Under the pieces are notes generated by a model, which saw nothing but the letters and a program-made list of their open reading frames with translations, made no database searches and was not told the DNA's origin. 64,000 bases of DNA from positions 1,667,501-1,731,500 of the forward strand of contig VICG01000003.1 in NCBI GenBank assembly GCA_008692225.1. The letters run 5' to 3'. Origin of the DNA: Monilinia fructicola. Its lineage: Eukaryota > Ascomycota > Leotiomycetes > Helotiales > Sclerotiniaceae. This document shows, piece by piece, positions 48,399-62,215 of this stretch (its first letter is position 1; the number at the start of each line of letters is the position of its first letter). A program made the translations under genes and the position numbers.

Positions 48399-51300
48399 CT
48401 AAGAAGAGCCCAAAATCTTTTCATAAGCATCCTCTACCTCACCAGCCAGTTCCAGTAATGCCACAATCACTATTTGATGTGTAAGATTAGGAAGCCGCTC
48501 TCGATGTAATCCGAAGAATTCTAATGGTGGCGTTGCTTCTCCTAGACTTTGAAGAAGAGGCGTTTCAATGATGGGAGGTTCCAGGGCCACATATTCGTAT
48601 TTCGATAGGGGGACATTGACTTCGGCTGTAATCTTTTGTTGCTCACCCTCCTTACTCTGTGGATCCTCAGCATTTGGTACACCTGTGATCTTGAGGGCTG
48701 ATGGCGGTAGAGGCTTCCCAAGTCTTTGTGCTAGTGCTTTGGTATGTGTGGCGTACATGCTGCGAATGTAGCTGACGCGGGAATAATTCCACCCAACTTC
48801 AACCTTCCCTTCGAAGGAGCTTTTGAATATATAATCGATATGGTTGGAGCCAGGAGCCTGCCAGGTCTGCATCGTGGCCTCGACCTGAGGAACTTTCAAT
48901 ATGGTACCTCCCCTGGATCCTGTAACACTATCAACCACATCTTCGACAGAAAGATCGCTAACAGACTTTGGCGCCTCAACTTGCTTCACTCCAGCAAGCC
49001 CAATACGAAGCTGACCAAGAGTGAGACCCAAGATACTATGAATCTTCCCTTGATCCATCGTTACTGCAAATCGTGCTTGCGCATTGAGTGCCTCTATCTT
49101 GAAGACTTGATGGTCTGAAAACGTGCTTGGAAATGCCCCCACATTCAATGCCTTCAGTGTGACGATCACATCAGTGTGGAGCGAGACGGGGGATTTTAGT
49201 TTTTCTGATTTTGGCTCCGCCAAAGGAATTTTGGGAGAAGGTGAAATTGATGGCGAGACTGATTTGCGCCTCATATATCTTTCAATTTCGGAAAGAGCTG
49301 TTTCGTAGTTACTCTTTTTCTCTTGGGCAAGTCTCAGGAATGCTTGATAGAGTGCAAGTGCTTGCGATGCCGTCGTTGCAGTGCAGAATATCTGTACCGC
49401 TTCCCCATCTAAAATGGCAACCAGGCGATCTCCCTTAGCTTGAGAGCCATTGCGAACATTATACATGAGAAATTCAAAAGTCGTGATGTCAGCAACTAAG
49501 AAGGCTTGATAATCAAAAGCAGCCTTGACTCGCAATTGGCTGAAACCTAGCGACCCTTGAACCAGTGGAGTTTGATTCAATGCCTTCTCGCGTGCTGGCC
49601 ATTGTATTGAAGTACGTATTTTAAAATCTTGGAGCGCCACGAACCCACTCATTCTACCGGAGCTGTCAACCCCAACTTTATCAAAGCCAAGGCATAAGTT
49701 CTGCTCCCAATCCGAGTTCTTTTTTGACGAGATCCAAAAGTTGGATATGATAAACGCAGATTTTCCAATTGCCTGGCCAAGATCCAATTGAACATCTAAC
49801 TCGGCAATAGACACTGTAGCATTCCAAGGAAAGGCTCCTGTTGCCGCAACTTGCTGATATCTTTGTACAAGAAATATTGACGATTGTGAATTATCAATTG
49901 ATGATACTGGAGCAGTAGAGCCCTCACGCATCTCGGGGGGCACCCAGATCTCTCTAAACAGTAGGAAATCTTGCATCTGCTTGGCGTTGATCAAAACCTT
50001 CATGGGGCTGATCTTTAATATTGCGGACATTCCACTGGTACCACTAACATGCTTACTATTCATGAGAGATAGAAAGATTGAATTTACATCAAAACTTCCT
50101 GTAGATTCCCTAGAGTAGACATGCTGCACTGAAGCTTGCAGCCTCGAAAAAGCAACAGATACAGCAAAGAAATGGCCATGCTCAGTGGAACGAACCGTGT
50201 TAATCGTCATGTAGATCTCATCAAATCGAGCACTGGCAGCTACACGTGCTATGGGCTGGCAGCTAAGAGTAAATTCCTGCTTGCAAATTCGTAGCCCCAA
50301 GTTAAGTCGGGTGCGGCCAAGGACAGCACTGGGATCCGCTGCTAAGATATTATCATCGTCGGAACCCTTAGCTTTTTGAGGTGCTGGTTTTGGTACCTGC
50401 TTCTTATCTTTACCGTCCTCACTTACAATGTCTTTGACAGAGGAGGATATCTCTAGAATAAGAGGCACGACTGATGGGTATAGTATATTTGTTGAAGCAT
50501 CCACCTTTACCTCAGCATTCAAAGAAGGGTCATCTAGACCATTGTCTTTATACTCCACCTTCCAAGCAAGACCAGGGGCACGCAACACAGTGCTGTTGCC
50601 CGTGTCTGTATGAGTAAATTGCCCATACCTTCCGGTCTGGGTTGTGTGACCACCGATACCTGCTTGATTTGACCGTGTAGACTCTGCCTGCTTCTTACCT
50701 GATAGATGTACAACGGCTCCAGCAAAGTCTGCATCCACAAGTAAAGACTCCATCCGCTTTTTCCCAAAAAATGGCTGCCTTGTGTTTGATGGCGTTGGAG
50801 GTGGTAGTGCTGATGATGGACTTGTACTCCAGGTGGCTGATGCTACCCTTACCATTTCAGCGGCAGATCCTATCGATCGTTGAAGCTGAGCAGCAGGTAT
50901 GATGAATTGAGAAGTCAATCTCAAGTCAAGGGATTTTCCTGCCGCCTGGAATGCTAATCTACGAGTGCTCTGACCTGAGATATAGCCAACATTGAAAATC
51001 ACTTCTGGCAACAAAGCTGAATTAAGTGATCGTTGGATTTTGTCATGTGAGGATGGCACCATCTGCAGTTGTAAGTTTTCAATGGTAAGTCGTGCAGAAT
51101 TCTCTTTCCTAGTTGATAAATGAACGCGACTCAACGACAGAACCAAATTTTCATTCTCGGAGTGTGCGATTCGGTCATTTTCTGTATTTCCGACCAGCCA
51201 ACTAATTTGTATATTGAGCAATTCAAGAGTGTACATCGAAGCGAACATGATAGTTGAAGTTGAGCCGGTGATACTATCGTGGTCTTTGTGCTCATCGTCG

Positions 51301-54300
51301 ACTGTGATTCTTGGCCTGGACTTGCGAAACTTCTTGAAATATTGTTTCTCCCTGGTAAAGTCGATATCCTTGATTTTATTTTGCAAATGACCCATGACAT
51401 CTACCACCGAAGATGCAGTTTCAGCGAAAAGGTTTATTTCGAGGCCATTGCTCGTAAGATTGAATGATCTCACATCATCCCCTATTTCATTCTTCTTACT
51501 CGTGGCAGTCAAGAAAGCAGCAAATGCAAGATTTCCACAAGGCTCCATCGTCCCGTTGTTCAGGCGAGATAATTCAAACATCATGCGGTGCAAACCTATG
51601 TGAATCTCAGGGAACTCATATGTTGACCCATGTGGCTCCAAGCGATTAGCAACTAGGAGTTGCACGCATTCAACATTGAATTCCAATTTTGCCGTGGTTT
51701 TCCCATCTCGCGACGGCTCTGCATTTGCATAGATGTCCAAGCCGGCAAAGGTTAGGTGAGCGTCGTAGATAAAAGCAGGGCTGGCCTTTGGTGTAGTCAA
51801 GACGGGACTGCCGCTTGATCCAAATATCTCCTCGAAATGTGCTTGTATTGCTTTGATATCGTCACGTATATCAGAGACAACGCTAGATATTTCTGGTCGG
51901 TTGAGAGCAGTCAAGAGGCTATGAACAGCAGTTGCATCGAGCTCCACAGGTTCTACTGAAGCGAAAATTGAAATCTTGTTCTCCTCGTCGGACATACTGC
52001 TAACGACCCGGCCGTTTGTTGGCGGCATTTGTAACAACGAAATACTTTGCTGTTTATCGTTTTGGGTAGTTTTGACATCATGTGAGTGCTCCTTGATATC
52101 GAAATCAAAGACAATTTCGGACCCAAATTGAGCTGCCAAGGAGGCCCTAGCGATAACACCTGATATGGTATATGTCAATGACTGTATGAGGGGTATGCTG
52201 ATTTGATACATGTCAAGAAACAATGCCAAATGAATCTTATTAATCGGTTTCGGTCCTTGAGTGCTGGATAGAGAGGAGTTCGGTGGTGATGCAGGACGTT
52301 TAGCTGTCGGGAATTTTGTTACCAAGCGGTGGAGTTGCGCAACTTCGTCTCCAATAACCAGGTCTAGAACTTCAATGAGTGCCAGGATATCTTGCTGAAC
52401 TATAAATGAGAGCTCCTGCGAGTTCGCTGCAACTTTGAAGACGTTTGTAGAGACTTCATTGACAGTTGAATTTTCATGCGAGACATAGACACTGGGACTT
52501 CGCAATTGATACAGACTTAATGGTTGTGAATGACTCTGGATTTTCGATGTGGCAGCTTCTGCGGCGAGCATGATATTGAACAAAGTCGTATTGGCAACTC
52601 CTGTCATGATAACAGAAGCTTTCAGCCCCTTACTGATGGAAACAGCTTTAAGATTGACTGTGTCAAGCGTAATGGACCCTTTCTCTGTTGCGATCACTAC
52701 CTGAAAACTCTGCTGGGGTTTTATCTTTGGCCGAGCTAGCGTTATTGGTGAAGGTCTTTCTGGTACTGTTACATTCAACTCATTTTGTTGATATAATATC
52801 AGGATATCTTGTGCAAGCTCGCATAATTCCCAATTCAAATTGATTGATATATCTTCGCAAAACATGTGCAGAACAGTATTTTGGGTCTTACCTACGCCCG
52901 GATCGTGCTGTGATACAGATACCGGAGACGTAAGAGGAGATGCAATAGTAGAAGATGTAGTCATGACCGAAGCACTAGCTGTCAGAGACGATAGCGCAAT
53001 TTCATTTTGCTTTGGGCCTGGATCAATCACAAGCCTCACAAGTTCTGTTCGAAACGATACCTTGATGTCTGATGCTTCTGATATGGCTATAGCGGAGCCA
53101 TCATTGGCAAGACCGAAAACGTTACTCACAAGGACACAAGTGCCAAGATTGTTGAGATCCCAGCTCCTCCATTGAGCAAAGCTGGCAAGTACTAACTGTG
53201 CAGCGTTTTCGGGGACGCTTTCTGCGTTATTTGCGCAGCGATTCACAATGTCTAGTTGCGCAGATGTACCAAGAATCGAATACATGTGTCGAAGTCGAGT
53301 AATTACTTTCCAGGAATCATGAGTTCTCAGATGCTTTTGGGCACTTCGGAGGACGTAAGCCGGCCTTGTCAAAAACAATGGGTCTGTAGCATGCTCTCCC
53401 GCAGTCGCGACGAGATATGTAAACAGCTGGAGACGATTTCGTTGCTGACTTAATCTGGATGCAAATGTCTCGCTTATACGATCGACGAGAATATTGGTGC
53501 GATGTACCAATGATGCAAGATATTCGACCTTACTGCTAGCCGTGTTGATCTCAATAGCTTTGAATATCGCATTTGCCGCTGTGGCCTGACCAGAAACAAT
53601 CCAAAATACAACATCCTCAAGAATGGCATTCACGGCTGCTTGGGGATCATTTATATCTTCAAAACGTTCCTTGGCAGCCAGAAGAGCAGAACCGAGAGAA
53701 AAATGAATTGCAAAGGATTCTTTCTCAGATTTGGCAGCAATAGCATTCGATGTTCCAGTAGTTTCAGATCTCACAGTAACAGCAAGCTGTGAAACGGATA
53801 GATCGTACTGGTCATGCATTCTACTCTCAGGACCGCTTAGGTCGTGCACATCTGGTGAATTTAGAAAGCGAAGACATATGCCTGGAGTCCGTATTGCTAT
53901 ATCCAGAACTTCGGCATTCGTTTTGTTTTTTTTCTCCCTACTAAATATCTCGCCTATAGAACTCACCTGAAGATCATCTATCATATCAACAGGGTGCACA
54001 GGTTGCAAGGCAGAAAGTAGATCTGCAACAGCTCCCACAGCCTTCGGACTAAATACTGCCTTGATACCATGGGGCATCTCCACGATAAAGCTGACGTGGG
54101 TCGCATTTTCGCCTACTCGATCTGGCTGGACATCTCCCAAATTCATACGAGGTGACCGTGTGGTATTGTCATTTTGGGTTCCAGAATCCAGGACTGGAAG
54201 ATCTCTAGTATCGGGCTCTACAGCCTCAAGGGGGAAGTATGGTGCCATAAAAGGACTCGAAAACGTGACACTAGAGGGCGGTAAACCTTTGGGCTCGCCG

Positions 54301-57300
54301 ACAGCACTATAGAATGATGACTGACGACCAGTTGAGACGGAAAAATCCCTGAGATGGGATTGGCCAGCCTGCATACTCCTAGAGCGCGAAGCAGGAGCGG
54401 ACATTTCCTCATGATTGAAGGAGCGAGGTCGAAGAATGCTCCGATCGCTCCTGAAGCTTGAACTAGAGGCAGTCAAGAATGAGCTCTTACGTCCGGTATG
54501 AGGTCGATTTCTGCGCACTGATGATACCTTTGAGGAAATTTTGGAATTTGATAATCCATCTTGAATAACGCCATCGCTGTAGGAGATTGGAGGAGGCATT
54601 GGTGGAACACACATGGCAGGTGGTTCAATATTGTCTCGCTCTATATGTGTCGCAACATAATCGTGTAATAGAAAGTCGGTTCTATGCGTTCTTTGATCAT
54701 GGCGCCTTAGATGTTCTTGTTGCAATCGGCGGTCTTCCACAAATTCAAGCTTCTTCTGTATCATTCCAAAGGATATAGTTGTATGAACAAGACCGTGAGT
54801 CTCTACCGGATGCTGTCTTCTCGACCTGTGCCTTGACGCTGACTCTGCATCAACGCAGCCAAATTTTAAGTTGGGTATTTGAAGGTCCAGCTTTTTGGAG
54901 TAATGAGAACCAGCCCAATCATCAAAATTCAGAGTTATCTTGGAGGTAGAGAAGAGAAAGGCTGCTTCTTCGACATGAATCCAGATGCGAATAGAATCAA
55001 TTGAGGCGCGAAGAAAGGTTACGTCGTGTAACAACAGTTCAACAGTTGGTGGCAGGGCATTCTCATCATCATCGAAGGAAAATGCAAGCGCCTTGGCTCC
55101 TCCAAGTAATCGCACAAAAAATTCAGTTGTACACTCACCAGTGATTGCGCCAACTCCAAAATCCCAGTTGCAAACATAAGTTGGCTCAATTGGAGGCAAA
55201 CCAAAAAGGCGATTGCCTGAGATATTAAGGCCATCCACGAAAAGTTGGGTACCAGACGTGGCGCTTACAAAAGACATTCCGCCGTCATTATCAGTGCCCA
55301 AAGAGAAAGCCAATGTGCTTAATTCTACATCCAAGTCCATATAGTAGTTAGTGAAGCGAAGATCGGCTGCGAGTGTTGCAATCTCGATGCGAACATGGTC
55401 CTTTGCGGAATACAGATTTGCGGGTAAAACCACACTAGATTCGTCGGCAGATATGCTCAATATTACATCTAGATCGTTGCTCTTTTTGTGCGGTTGGACG
55501 TTTGAGTCTTCTTGGATGCTACCCGTTTTTACACGGATAACTTCTTGATATTCTTCCAAGGTTCTGAAATGGATATCATCACCGAAATAATTGTCTTTCA
55601 CTTTGAGATAGTATCGAATGACGAACCCGTAGAATTGAGCTGTCGCTCCATCGCCATACACGTCAAGTATTAATGTATCGGTATTGCTGGACGAAGTAGT
55701 TGCACAGTACTGATATTTACCACCAAGTTTTAGTGTATCCAGGTGGGCAATTTCCGTGGAATTTAAAAAGGTCGCTTGAGTGTTCCATGGAGGAACATGC
55801 AAATTCAATCCACCGTGCTTGGCTAAGACGTCAAATGATATATCGTTCCGGTGCGGCCGAAATGTATCAATGGGAATGCAGATATCTGCGATTAGAGACT
55901 CCCCGAAAATTACAATGAAGGTATTGTCATCAAAATCGGCGGGATTATTGATTATGTTGGAGTCATTGACGTTGAGGTAGAGCTTAAATCCCTGAAGATT
56001 AAGGTTCACCAAGTACCGGAATGGCACAAATGTGAGATATTCTGGTGGCGGTCCACTAGCCCAGTCACTAACAAGATCTGTGAGGAGAAAGATATGCTCC
56101 CTCAGGATGAAAAGTTCCAACCCACGACTACCGATATCGAAGTTCCATGCTCGAAAACCATTCCATTTCAAAGGATTCGACATGTCACAACTTATGACAT
56201 TTCCAGTGGACCTCCACAGTAAACCGTGATTAACACTGGTAGTAATCTCCGTGTTGGGCAAATCCAACTGAAGCTTGTTCGAAAATCCGGACTCCCCTGC
56301 TACCATGTCCATAACATATCGGACTGTTGCATTTGCACCAACCTTGATGTCGAGCCAACCAAAAGGACGAACCTCGGGCCCTGGGGTTCCTTTATCGTCT
56401 TTTCTCCTGCGACCTCTGTTACTAGTTCGCTTCCGCTCACTTTTGCGGGCGCCGGTGGTATCCGCTTGCTTTGTCCATTTCCAATTCTTTGATTCCTCTC
56501 TAATGGGCACTCGGAGCGTCGTCTCGTGGTCTAATTGAACATAAAGCTTGAACTGTGTTGGTATTCTATATTCGCCAGGCTTAATCATTTTGGCGGGAGA
56601 GGCATCGTTACACAGACTTGGAAAGAAAACTCTCTGGATTTCTGCACGCTGTCTATCTGCCCAGGGACCGTAATTAATGACCGCTCCCTCTATAAACAGA
56701 TCAATTCCCCATTCGGGAGGAGCATCTCCATTGATATTATTGCCTGCCGGTTTTGACCTTTCACCATGCCGTGGAACCTTGCCTGGGACGTCCCAATAAA
56801 ATCTCATAGTGGCACTAGGGCTATCAGCAATGGTAGTAACTGTTGCATACTCGTTAGAAGACCACTGGGCATTTTCGTCTTGTTCGCTCTCATCCAGATA
56901 TCTTGAAAGCCCTTGCCAGCTGCTTGGATTAGGTCCTCCTTGCGTAGACGAGTTTAGGTGGTGGTCACCAATAGACGAGAAAGATTCCACCGAGCTTCTA
57001 AAGAAAGGTATGAGGTCTTGAATGGTATGCCAAGTTCTCTTGCGCTGACGATTGAAGAAGGAATGGGAGCGGCGCGCGCCAGGGTTTGATTGATTTGAAG
57101 CACCACGCTTAATTCGACAGGCAGTCGTAGTCTGATCCTCCTTGTAGTCATCATTTGGTTGCATTTGTATAACAGGGTGCTCAAATCGAAAATTTATAAG
57201 CTGTTTGTATTGATCCAATTTGGTTGATGCCGAGGCGTCTAGCTCTCCTTCCGCCTTGTCCATTTTAACGATAAGTACGCTTTTGGTGTTTTCGTTCCCA

Positions 57301-58251
57301 AGTACCAGTGCAGCCTTGGAACATTCAACATGAAGAGGAAGGAACCTAAGTAAAAAAGTTGATTCCATGTTCGCATGTGATTCGTCACTTTCTATAATAT
57401 CAGCTGCGCGAGAGTGCGCGGAAGATCTACCAGATTTGTCTTCTATGGGAGATGTTCCAATCTTAGCTTGTTCTTCGATATGGGAGGGCACGTTTTGAGA
57501 GTCACCTGTTGACTCTTTGGACACATCTCGCTCAATCCCACTATCATTGGAAACACCCTTCTTTCTCAATCTCACGTGCTGAGAAGAATCATCTGAATGG
57601 CTATGCGCGACATGATCCGGTTTCTCACTCTCTCCAGTAATCCCCGAGATAATAGCATCATATGCTGGACTTCGGTTGTATACAAACCATTCTACTCCAT
57701 TCAAGACGGCGTTGATTCGGCAGGGCAATTCTTTCTTTGCTTTTGGCCCCTCTTCCCTATCAATACCCGTATTGATAGTCGACTCCTGCCCCTTAGTGGA
57801 GCCATCATTCCCCAGATCCAACTCCCTCACATTGCGGAGCCAATATGTCCATGTGATATACCCATTCTGTATCAATATAGTTTCATTGTTGCCATGATAT
57901 TTAACACCCTTCAAAAACACGCGGCCTCCAAGAAGGGAAATTTGCAAAGCTTGAATGTCGACGTAAACTCGATATTGATGCCATGTCCACGCTCGAATGC
58001 CGTACGATACGAGGGTAGCAAAGACTCGATTGAAGTAGAAAAGGAAAAATAGTGTCCTGTACAGAAAGTTAGCTATGCGATGACAAACGTAAACGTACGC
58101 CCTACACAATCCCGCAGACAATCAGCTCGATGAGGAAAACCCTAGACCGTTAGTTAGTTTTCTCTTGTGCCAGGGATACTATGAGTTACCAATTAAAGGC
58201 CAAATCTGCTCCTCTCAAAGGGGATGCTGTCAAACCATTACTGTCCGCCAT
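48399..58251 (-). CDS. CSF1: Csf1, bridge-like lipid transfer protein (BLTP1/tweek family)
   Basis: Model: exons 58251-58190, 58141-58106 (36 nt) and 58056-48399; introns 48 and 49 nt; 3251 residues. The first exons give MADSNGLTASPLRGADLAFN then WVFLIELIVCGIVTLFFLFY, a membrane anchor that matches fungal Csf1 N-termini. The naive start at 58121 reads through intron 2 and is rejected. After the anchor comes the family signature (NRVFATLVSYGIRAWTWHQY, VYVDIQALQISLLGGRVFLK, ILIQNGYITWTYWLRNV). The long remainder is a chain of beta-rich repeats that in this family forms a hydrophobic groove carrying phospholipids between membranes. The C-terminus ends PNLTHQIVIVALLELAGEVE. In yeast, loss of Csf1 causes cold-sensitive fermentation and affects GPI-anchor lipid supply. 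The 9.66-kb last exon has no frame break. Confidence 0.95.
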
Positions 58252-58834
58252 TCTGATATTGTTGTATGAATTAAAGTACTATGTAACTCCAACTGAAATG
58301 CTCATGACGGCAAAGATTCCGGCCTCCATGCTACACGTTGCATTGTCCCTCGAATATTGTCAAAGTTTCCCTTGGTTTCTAAATGAATCATAGAGTCAGG
58401 AATTTGGCAGGCGAAAAGATCAAAGTCGCATAAAAGTCTTTTGTTGAAATCGTTGAAGCGCAAAGGATTAAACATTCAGATCAAATGGAAGTGGAAGTGA
58501 TGCTTCATAGGGGCCGATCGGCCGAATTGACCGCATCTGAAGCTCTAAAATCCTACCGCCTTGGCAGAATTACGCACGCTTCACAATCATGGATAACGAC
58601 ACTACCTAACCTGCCTTGTCTCTATATCAGATCTCTCTGAGACAATTAAATTGCAGAGATTAAAACAGAATCACTATTTTACTTATCGTTCATTCTTTTG
58701 CAGTATGAAGAGGAGTTTTGCAGATCATGTTAGTCGCACAACCTAAGACTTTCAAGTTCCAATTCACTCGCCACAGATTATCTTGACCAGGAGAACGCGC
58801 CAACTCCATTGATACCCGTTTACCTTTCAAGATA
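58252..58834. promoter_or_regulatory. divergent promoter region CSF1 / TMEM184-like gene
   Basis: The 583 bases between divergent start codons must contain both promoters. I see no recognisable factor site or TATA box, and no ORF of note. Confidence 0.45.
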
Positions 58835-61170
58835 ATGGCAGGAACGAGTGATCTCTCCGGTGGTACTGGAGAGAAATTGACAAATGCAACAATAGTGGTA
58901 GCTGGCTCTGCTGCATTACTGGCTTCTCTATTATCAATCGTGTATGTGCCGATGACCTATTCATCTACCTAGTCCTTGGAAGCTAACATCTCTGGCAATA
59001 GTTCAGTTTGGTTACAAACGTACGTTATGTAGTCGATATGATAAATTTCAAATCTTATCACTAAACATGTATAGGAAAAACTATCGGAAGCCTCTTCTGC
59101 AGCGATATGTCATTCGAATCCTCCTTATGTACGTGGACCAACCTCAACTGCAATCCGCACTCTTCTGATATATATATTGTTAGGGTGCCGATATACTCAA
59201 TTTCTTCATGGACCAGTTTGATATCGAGGAATGCTGCACTATTCCTAGACCCTATTCGTGATGTATATGAGGTGGGTCGATCTTCCCAAATGGCAATAAT
59301 AACTGGAACTGATTGTTGATAGGCGTTCACAATTTACACATTTTTCCAGCTTCTCATAAACTTCCTTGGAGGCGAACGAGCTTTAATCATCATGATGCAT
59401 GGACGAGAACCGGTGCATCATCTTTGGCCATTAAACCATGTTTTTCCCAAGGTCGATATATCAGATCCCCACACATTCTTGGCCATTAAACGTGGGATTC
59501 TACAGTATGCTTGGTTGAAGCCTCTTCTTGGTCTTTCGGCTATTATTATGAAAGCTACAGGTGTCTATGAAGAGGGTACCATTTCTCTAAGCTCCGGTTA
59601 CATGTGGAGTGGTATTATCTATAATATTAGCGTCACACTGAGTCTATATTCTCTTGGATGTTTTGGGTCATTATGTCTAAGGATTTACAACCTTTTCGTC
59701 CCGTGCCAAAGTTCTTGTGTATCAAGCTCATCATATTTGCCTCATATTGGCAAGGATTTCTTCTTTCCATCTTGGTCTTTCTTGGAGCAATTCCAGACAA
59801 TGTCGAGGATTACACAGCCGACAGTCTTGCGGCGGCGATACAGGATGCATTGATCTGTATTGAGATGCCCATTTTTGCAATCGGGCATTGGTATGCATTT
59901 TCATGGCATGACTATGCAGATATCACTATCTCTGCAGCTAGGATGCCAGTTCGCTACGCTATTCGAGATGCTTTTGGTATTCGTGATCTCATTGAGGACA
60001 CAAAAGAAACATTCAGTGGGAAGAAATATGAATACCGGTTATTTGATTCAGGAGACAACGTTTTAGCCCATGAAGGATCTTCGTCAAGAGTAGCTCGAAT
60101 GATGGAAGGTATGCGATACGAGCGTGGCGGGAAAGGTAAATATTGGATCCCAAAACCTGGCGAGGCAAATTCGAGAACACCATTGCTGGGAAACAATGTT
60201 GGATCTCCTGGAACCCAATCCCCCGCACAAGCCCGTGATGGTGATTCTGACTATATGGGATGGGGAGATGGTGGAGTGGAACAGCAAGGCCTTGATCCTG
60301 AAGAAGAAGGTCTTTACGAGAGAGCCAGGCAGCTGGAATTTGGAGATTGGAACGTAAGTGGCGGTTGTCCACCAATTGTCCAAAGCTAACTGATTACCTA
60401 TAGTATCATGTAATCACTGCCCATGAACCGTCAAGAGAGAGATGGCTCAGTGGTCAACCTGATCTTTTGACCACATCAGCAAACCGCAATCTTCTTCAGC
60501 CTACTGAAGACAACCGTATTCGAAGAGCTAGCAATATTAGAGAAACCGTCGAAGATGTCACTAATCGGACGAAAAGGAAATCTTCGAGAAATAGTCGCAG
60601 CAGAGATTCCAAAGGCAAGAACAAGGAAAATTCTCCGCTCAGTGAAGAAGGAAGAGCGCCGATGCTGAAAGGCATGCTGCGACAACACTCATCCACCTCC
60701 AGTTCAGCCAAATCTGATAGAAGCCAATTAGTCGATGTGATTGTTGAAGATACCGCTGCGGAGGAAACGGAAAGAGTCCGTGCTCGAAAAGAAGGAAGTG
60801 CAGGATGGAATGAAACTCAACCTCGTCGCTACGTGTAAGTTTATCTTCTCTTTAAAATACAATGCATTTCCTAGCTAATTGTCGAAGACGAACATACGGA
60901 GATGGTACTGGTGAGGATATTCGAGAAGGGTTCGAGCCTACCGACGACGTAGAAGCTGTCGATCCCAAACCAGGGCTTGACGAAGAATTTGCAATTGATG
61001 GCGATAAAGATCATATTAGTTCTCGGGATGATTCGGAGGAATCGCGCCATTGGAACGAAGCTCGGCAGGCAAACGTGTTATTGAAGCCCAAGTACGGACT
61101 TGATGGAGAGGCGTTTGAGAATGTCTGGGGTAGCGGCGAGCCATCAACCCCTCCGCGGGAAAATCCCTAA
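58835..61170 (+). CDS. TMEM184/DUF300 (organic solute transporter alpha-like) seven-helix protein (one frame break)
   Basis: Exons 58835-58941, 59002-59019 (18 nt), 59075-59128, 59184-59271, 59323-60353, 60404-60834 and 60888-61170; all introns GT..AG, 50-60 nt. The corrected length is 670 residues. The N-terminal half holds about seven hydrophobic helices in the Solute_trans_a/OST-alpha pattern: VAGSAALLASLLSIVSVWL, RILLMVPIYSISSWTSL, YEAFTIYTFFQLLINFLGGE, then KPLLGLSAIIMKATGVY, WSGIIYNISVTLSLYSLGCF and KLIIFASYWQGFLLSILVFL. ICIEMPIFAIGHWYAFSWHD follows. Residues after about 370 are a hydrophilic, phosphorylation-prone tail. The family sits in vacuole, endosome or plasma membranes; the transported substrate in fungi is unknown. 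One T is missing in the run 59661-59664, between SLGCF and WVIMSKDLQPF. Confidence 0.88.
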
Positions 61171-62148
61171 TGTATAATACACTTTGGCCTTTCGGAGCGT
61201 CTCGGATATATGGGAGAGGCGTTTGTGAAAAGGTTTCTATCAACACACATTTCTCTTTTTCTTTTGAGAGCTCTTCTACTTGTTCAAAATGCAAATCAAA
61301 TATGAGATTACTTCTCAGATCTTTCGTAAACAATGATGACAATAAACTTGTATCGTCTCATACATAATTCATTAGCGACGTAGAATAGCTATGGAATTTT
61401 CCAAATCCAGGTATCTGGCATTTACATTAGCATTAATCAATTGTACTACATTGATTGGCATGATGGCTAAATGATTATTGGATGGGTTATGCGCATGCTG
61501 ACCAGGATAAGTCCCTTGACCCCTACTGTGCTACTCTGTTTCTGCCGCCAGTGGAACCGGAATGCTCCATTTCGTTGGCCCACTCTTCGAAAAAGCCTAA
61601 TGATCATACTGTCCTTCATGAGCCGTCCCTAATATGTAGTGTAGTCACTCGTTGAGCAAATTTGTTATTGGACATGGAATTCATTCTACTCAGCAATACA
61701 GTAGAATAGTAGGGGGGCTTCTTTAGGCTAAATGGAACGGAAACAAACATCTGGCATTTTCTCGGAAGATGGGGTCGATAGATGGAATAGTAAGTAATGT
61801 AGCCATACGGTGGGCCGAAAGGGGTACGTTTGTCTAACTGATATTTTGTTACCGTCGGCTTGGTGCAACGGTTCTGACGGAGAACAGGACTTGAGCTTGT
61901 TACTGTACAGAGTAGACCGTGATATTTACCAACTACAGTGCCTAAGTAACCTAACCAGTGAGGAGCAAGCATCAACCAGAATTCGGCGATCGGACGAATT
62001 CTCGGATCTGTAAAGAAGGGGGGCTATCATATTAAAGCGGGGATGATTATTCCCCATTTGAAGCTATCCATATCTACGGTATGGATGCTGGATGTTTCAG
62101 TGGATATTTGAGAAAGCAAGAGTAGGGCTACGCTTGCTAGATCTGATG

Positions 62149-62215
62149 TCTAATGTCTAATGTCTAATGTCCAATGTCCAATGTCTAGTGTCTAGTGTCT
62201 AGTGTCTAGTGTCTA
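62149..62215. repeat. 7-bp tandem array with ordered variants
   Basis: Reads three TCTAATG units, two TCCAATG, then four TCTAGTG, so variants sit in blocks rather than scattered, as expected from recent local duplications. Confidence 0.9.
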
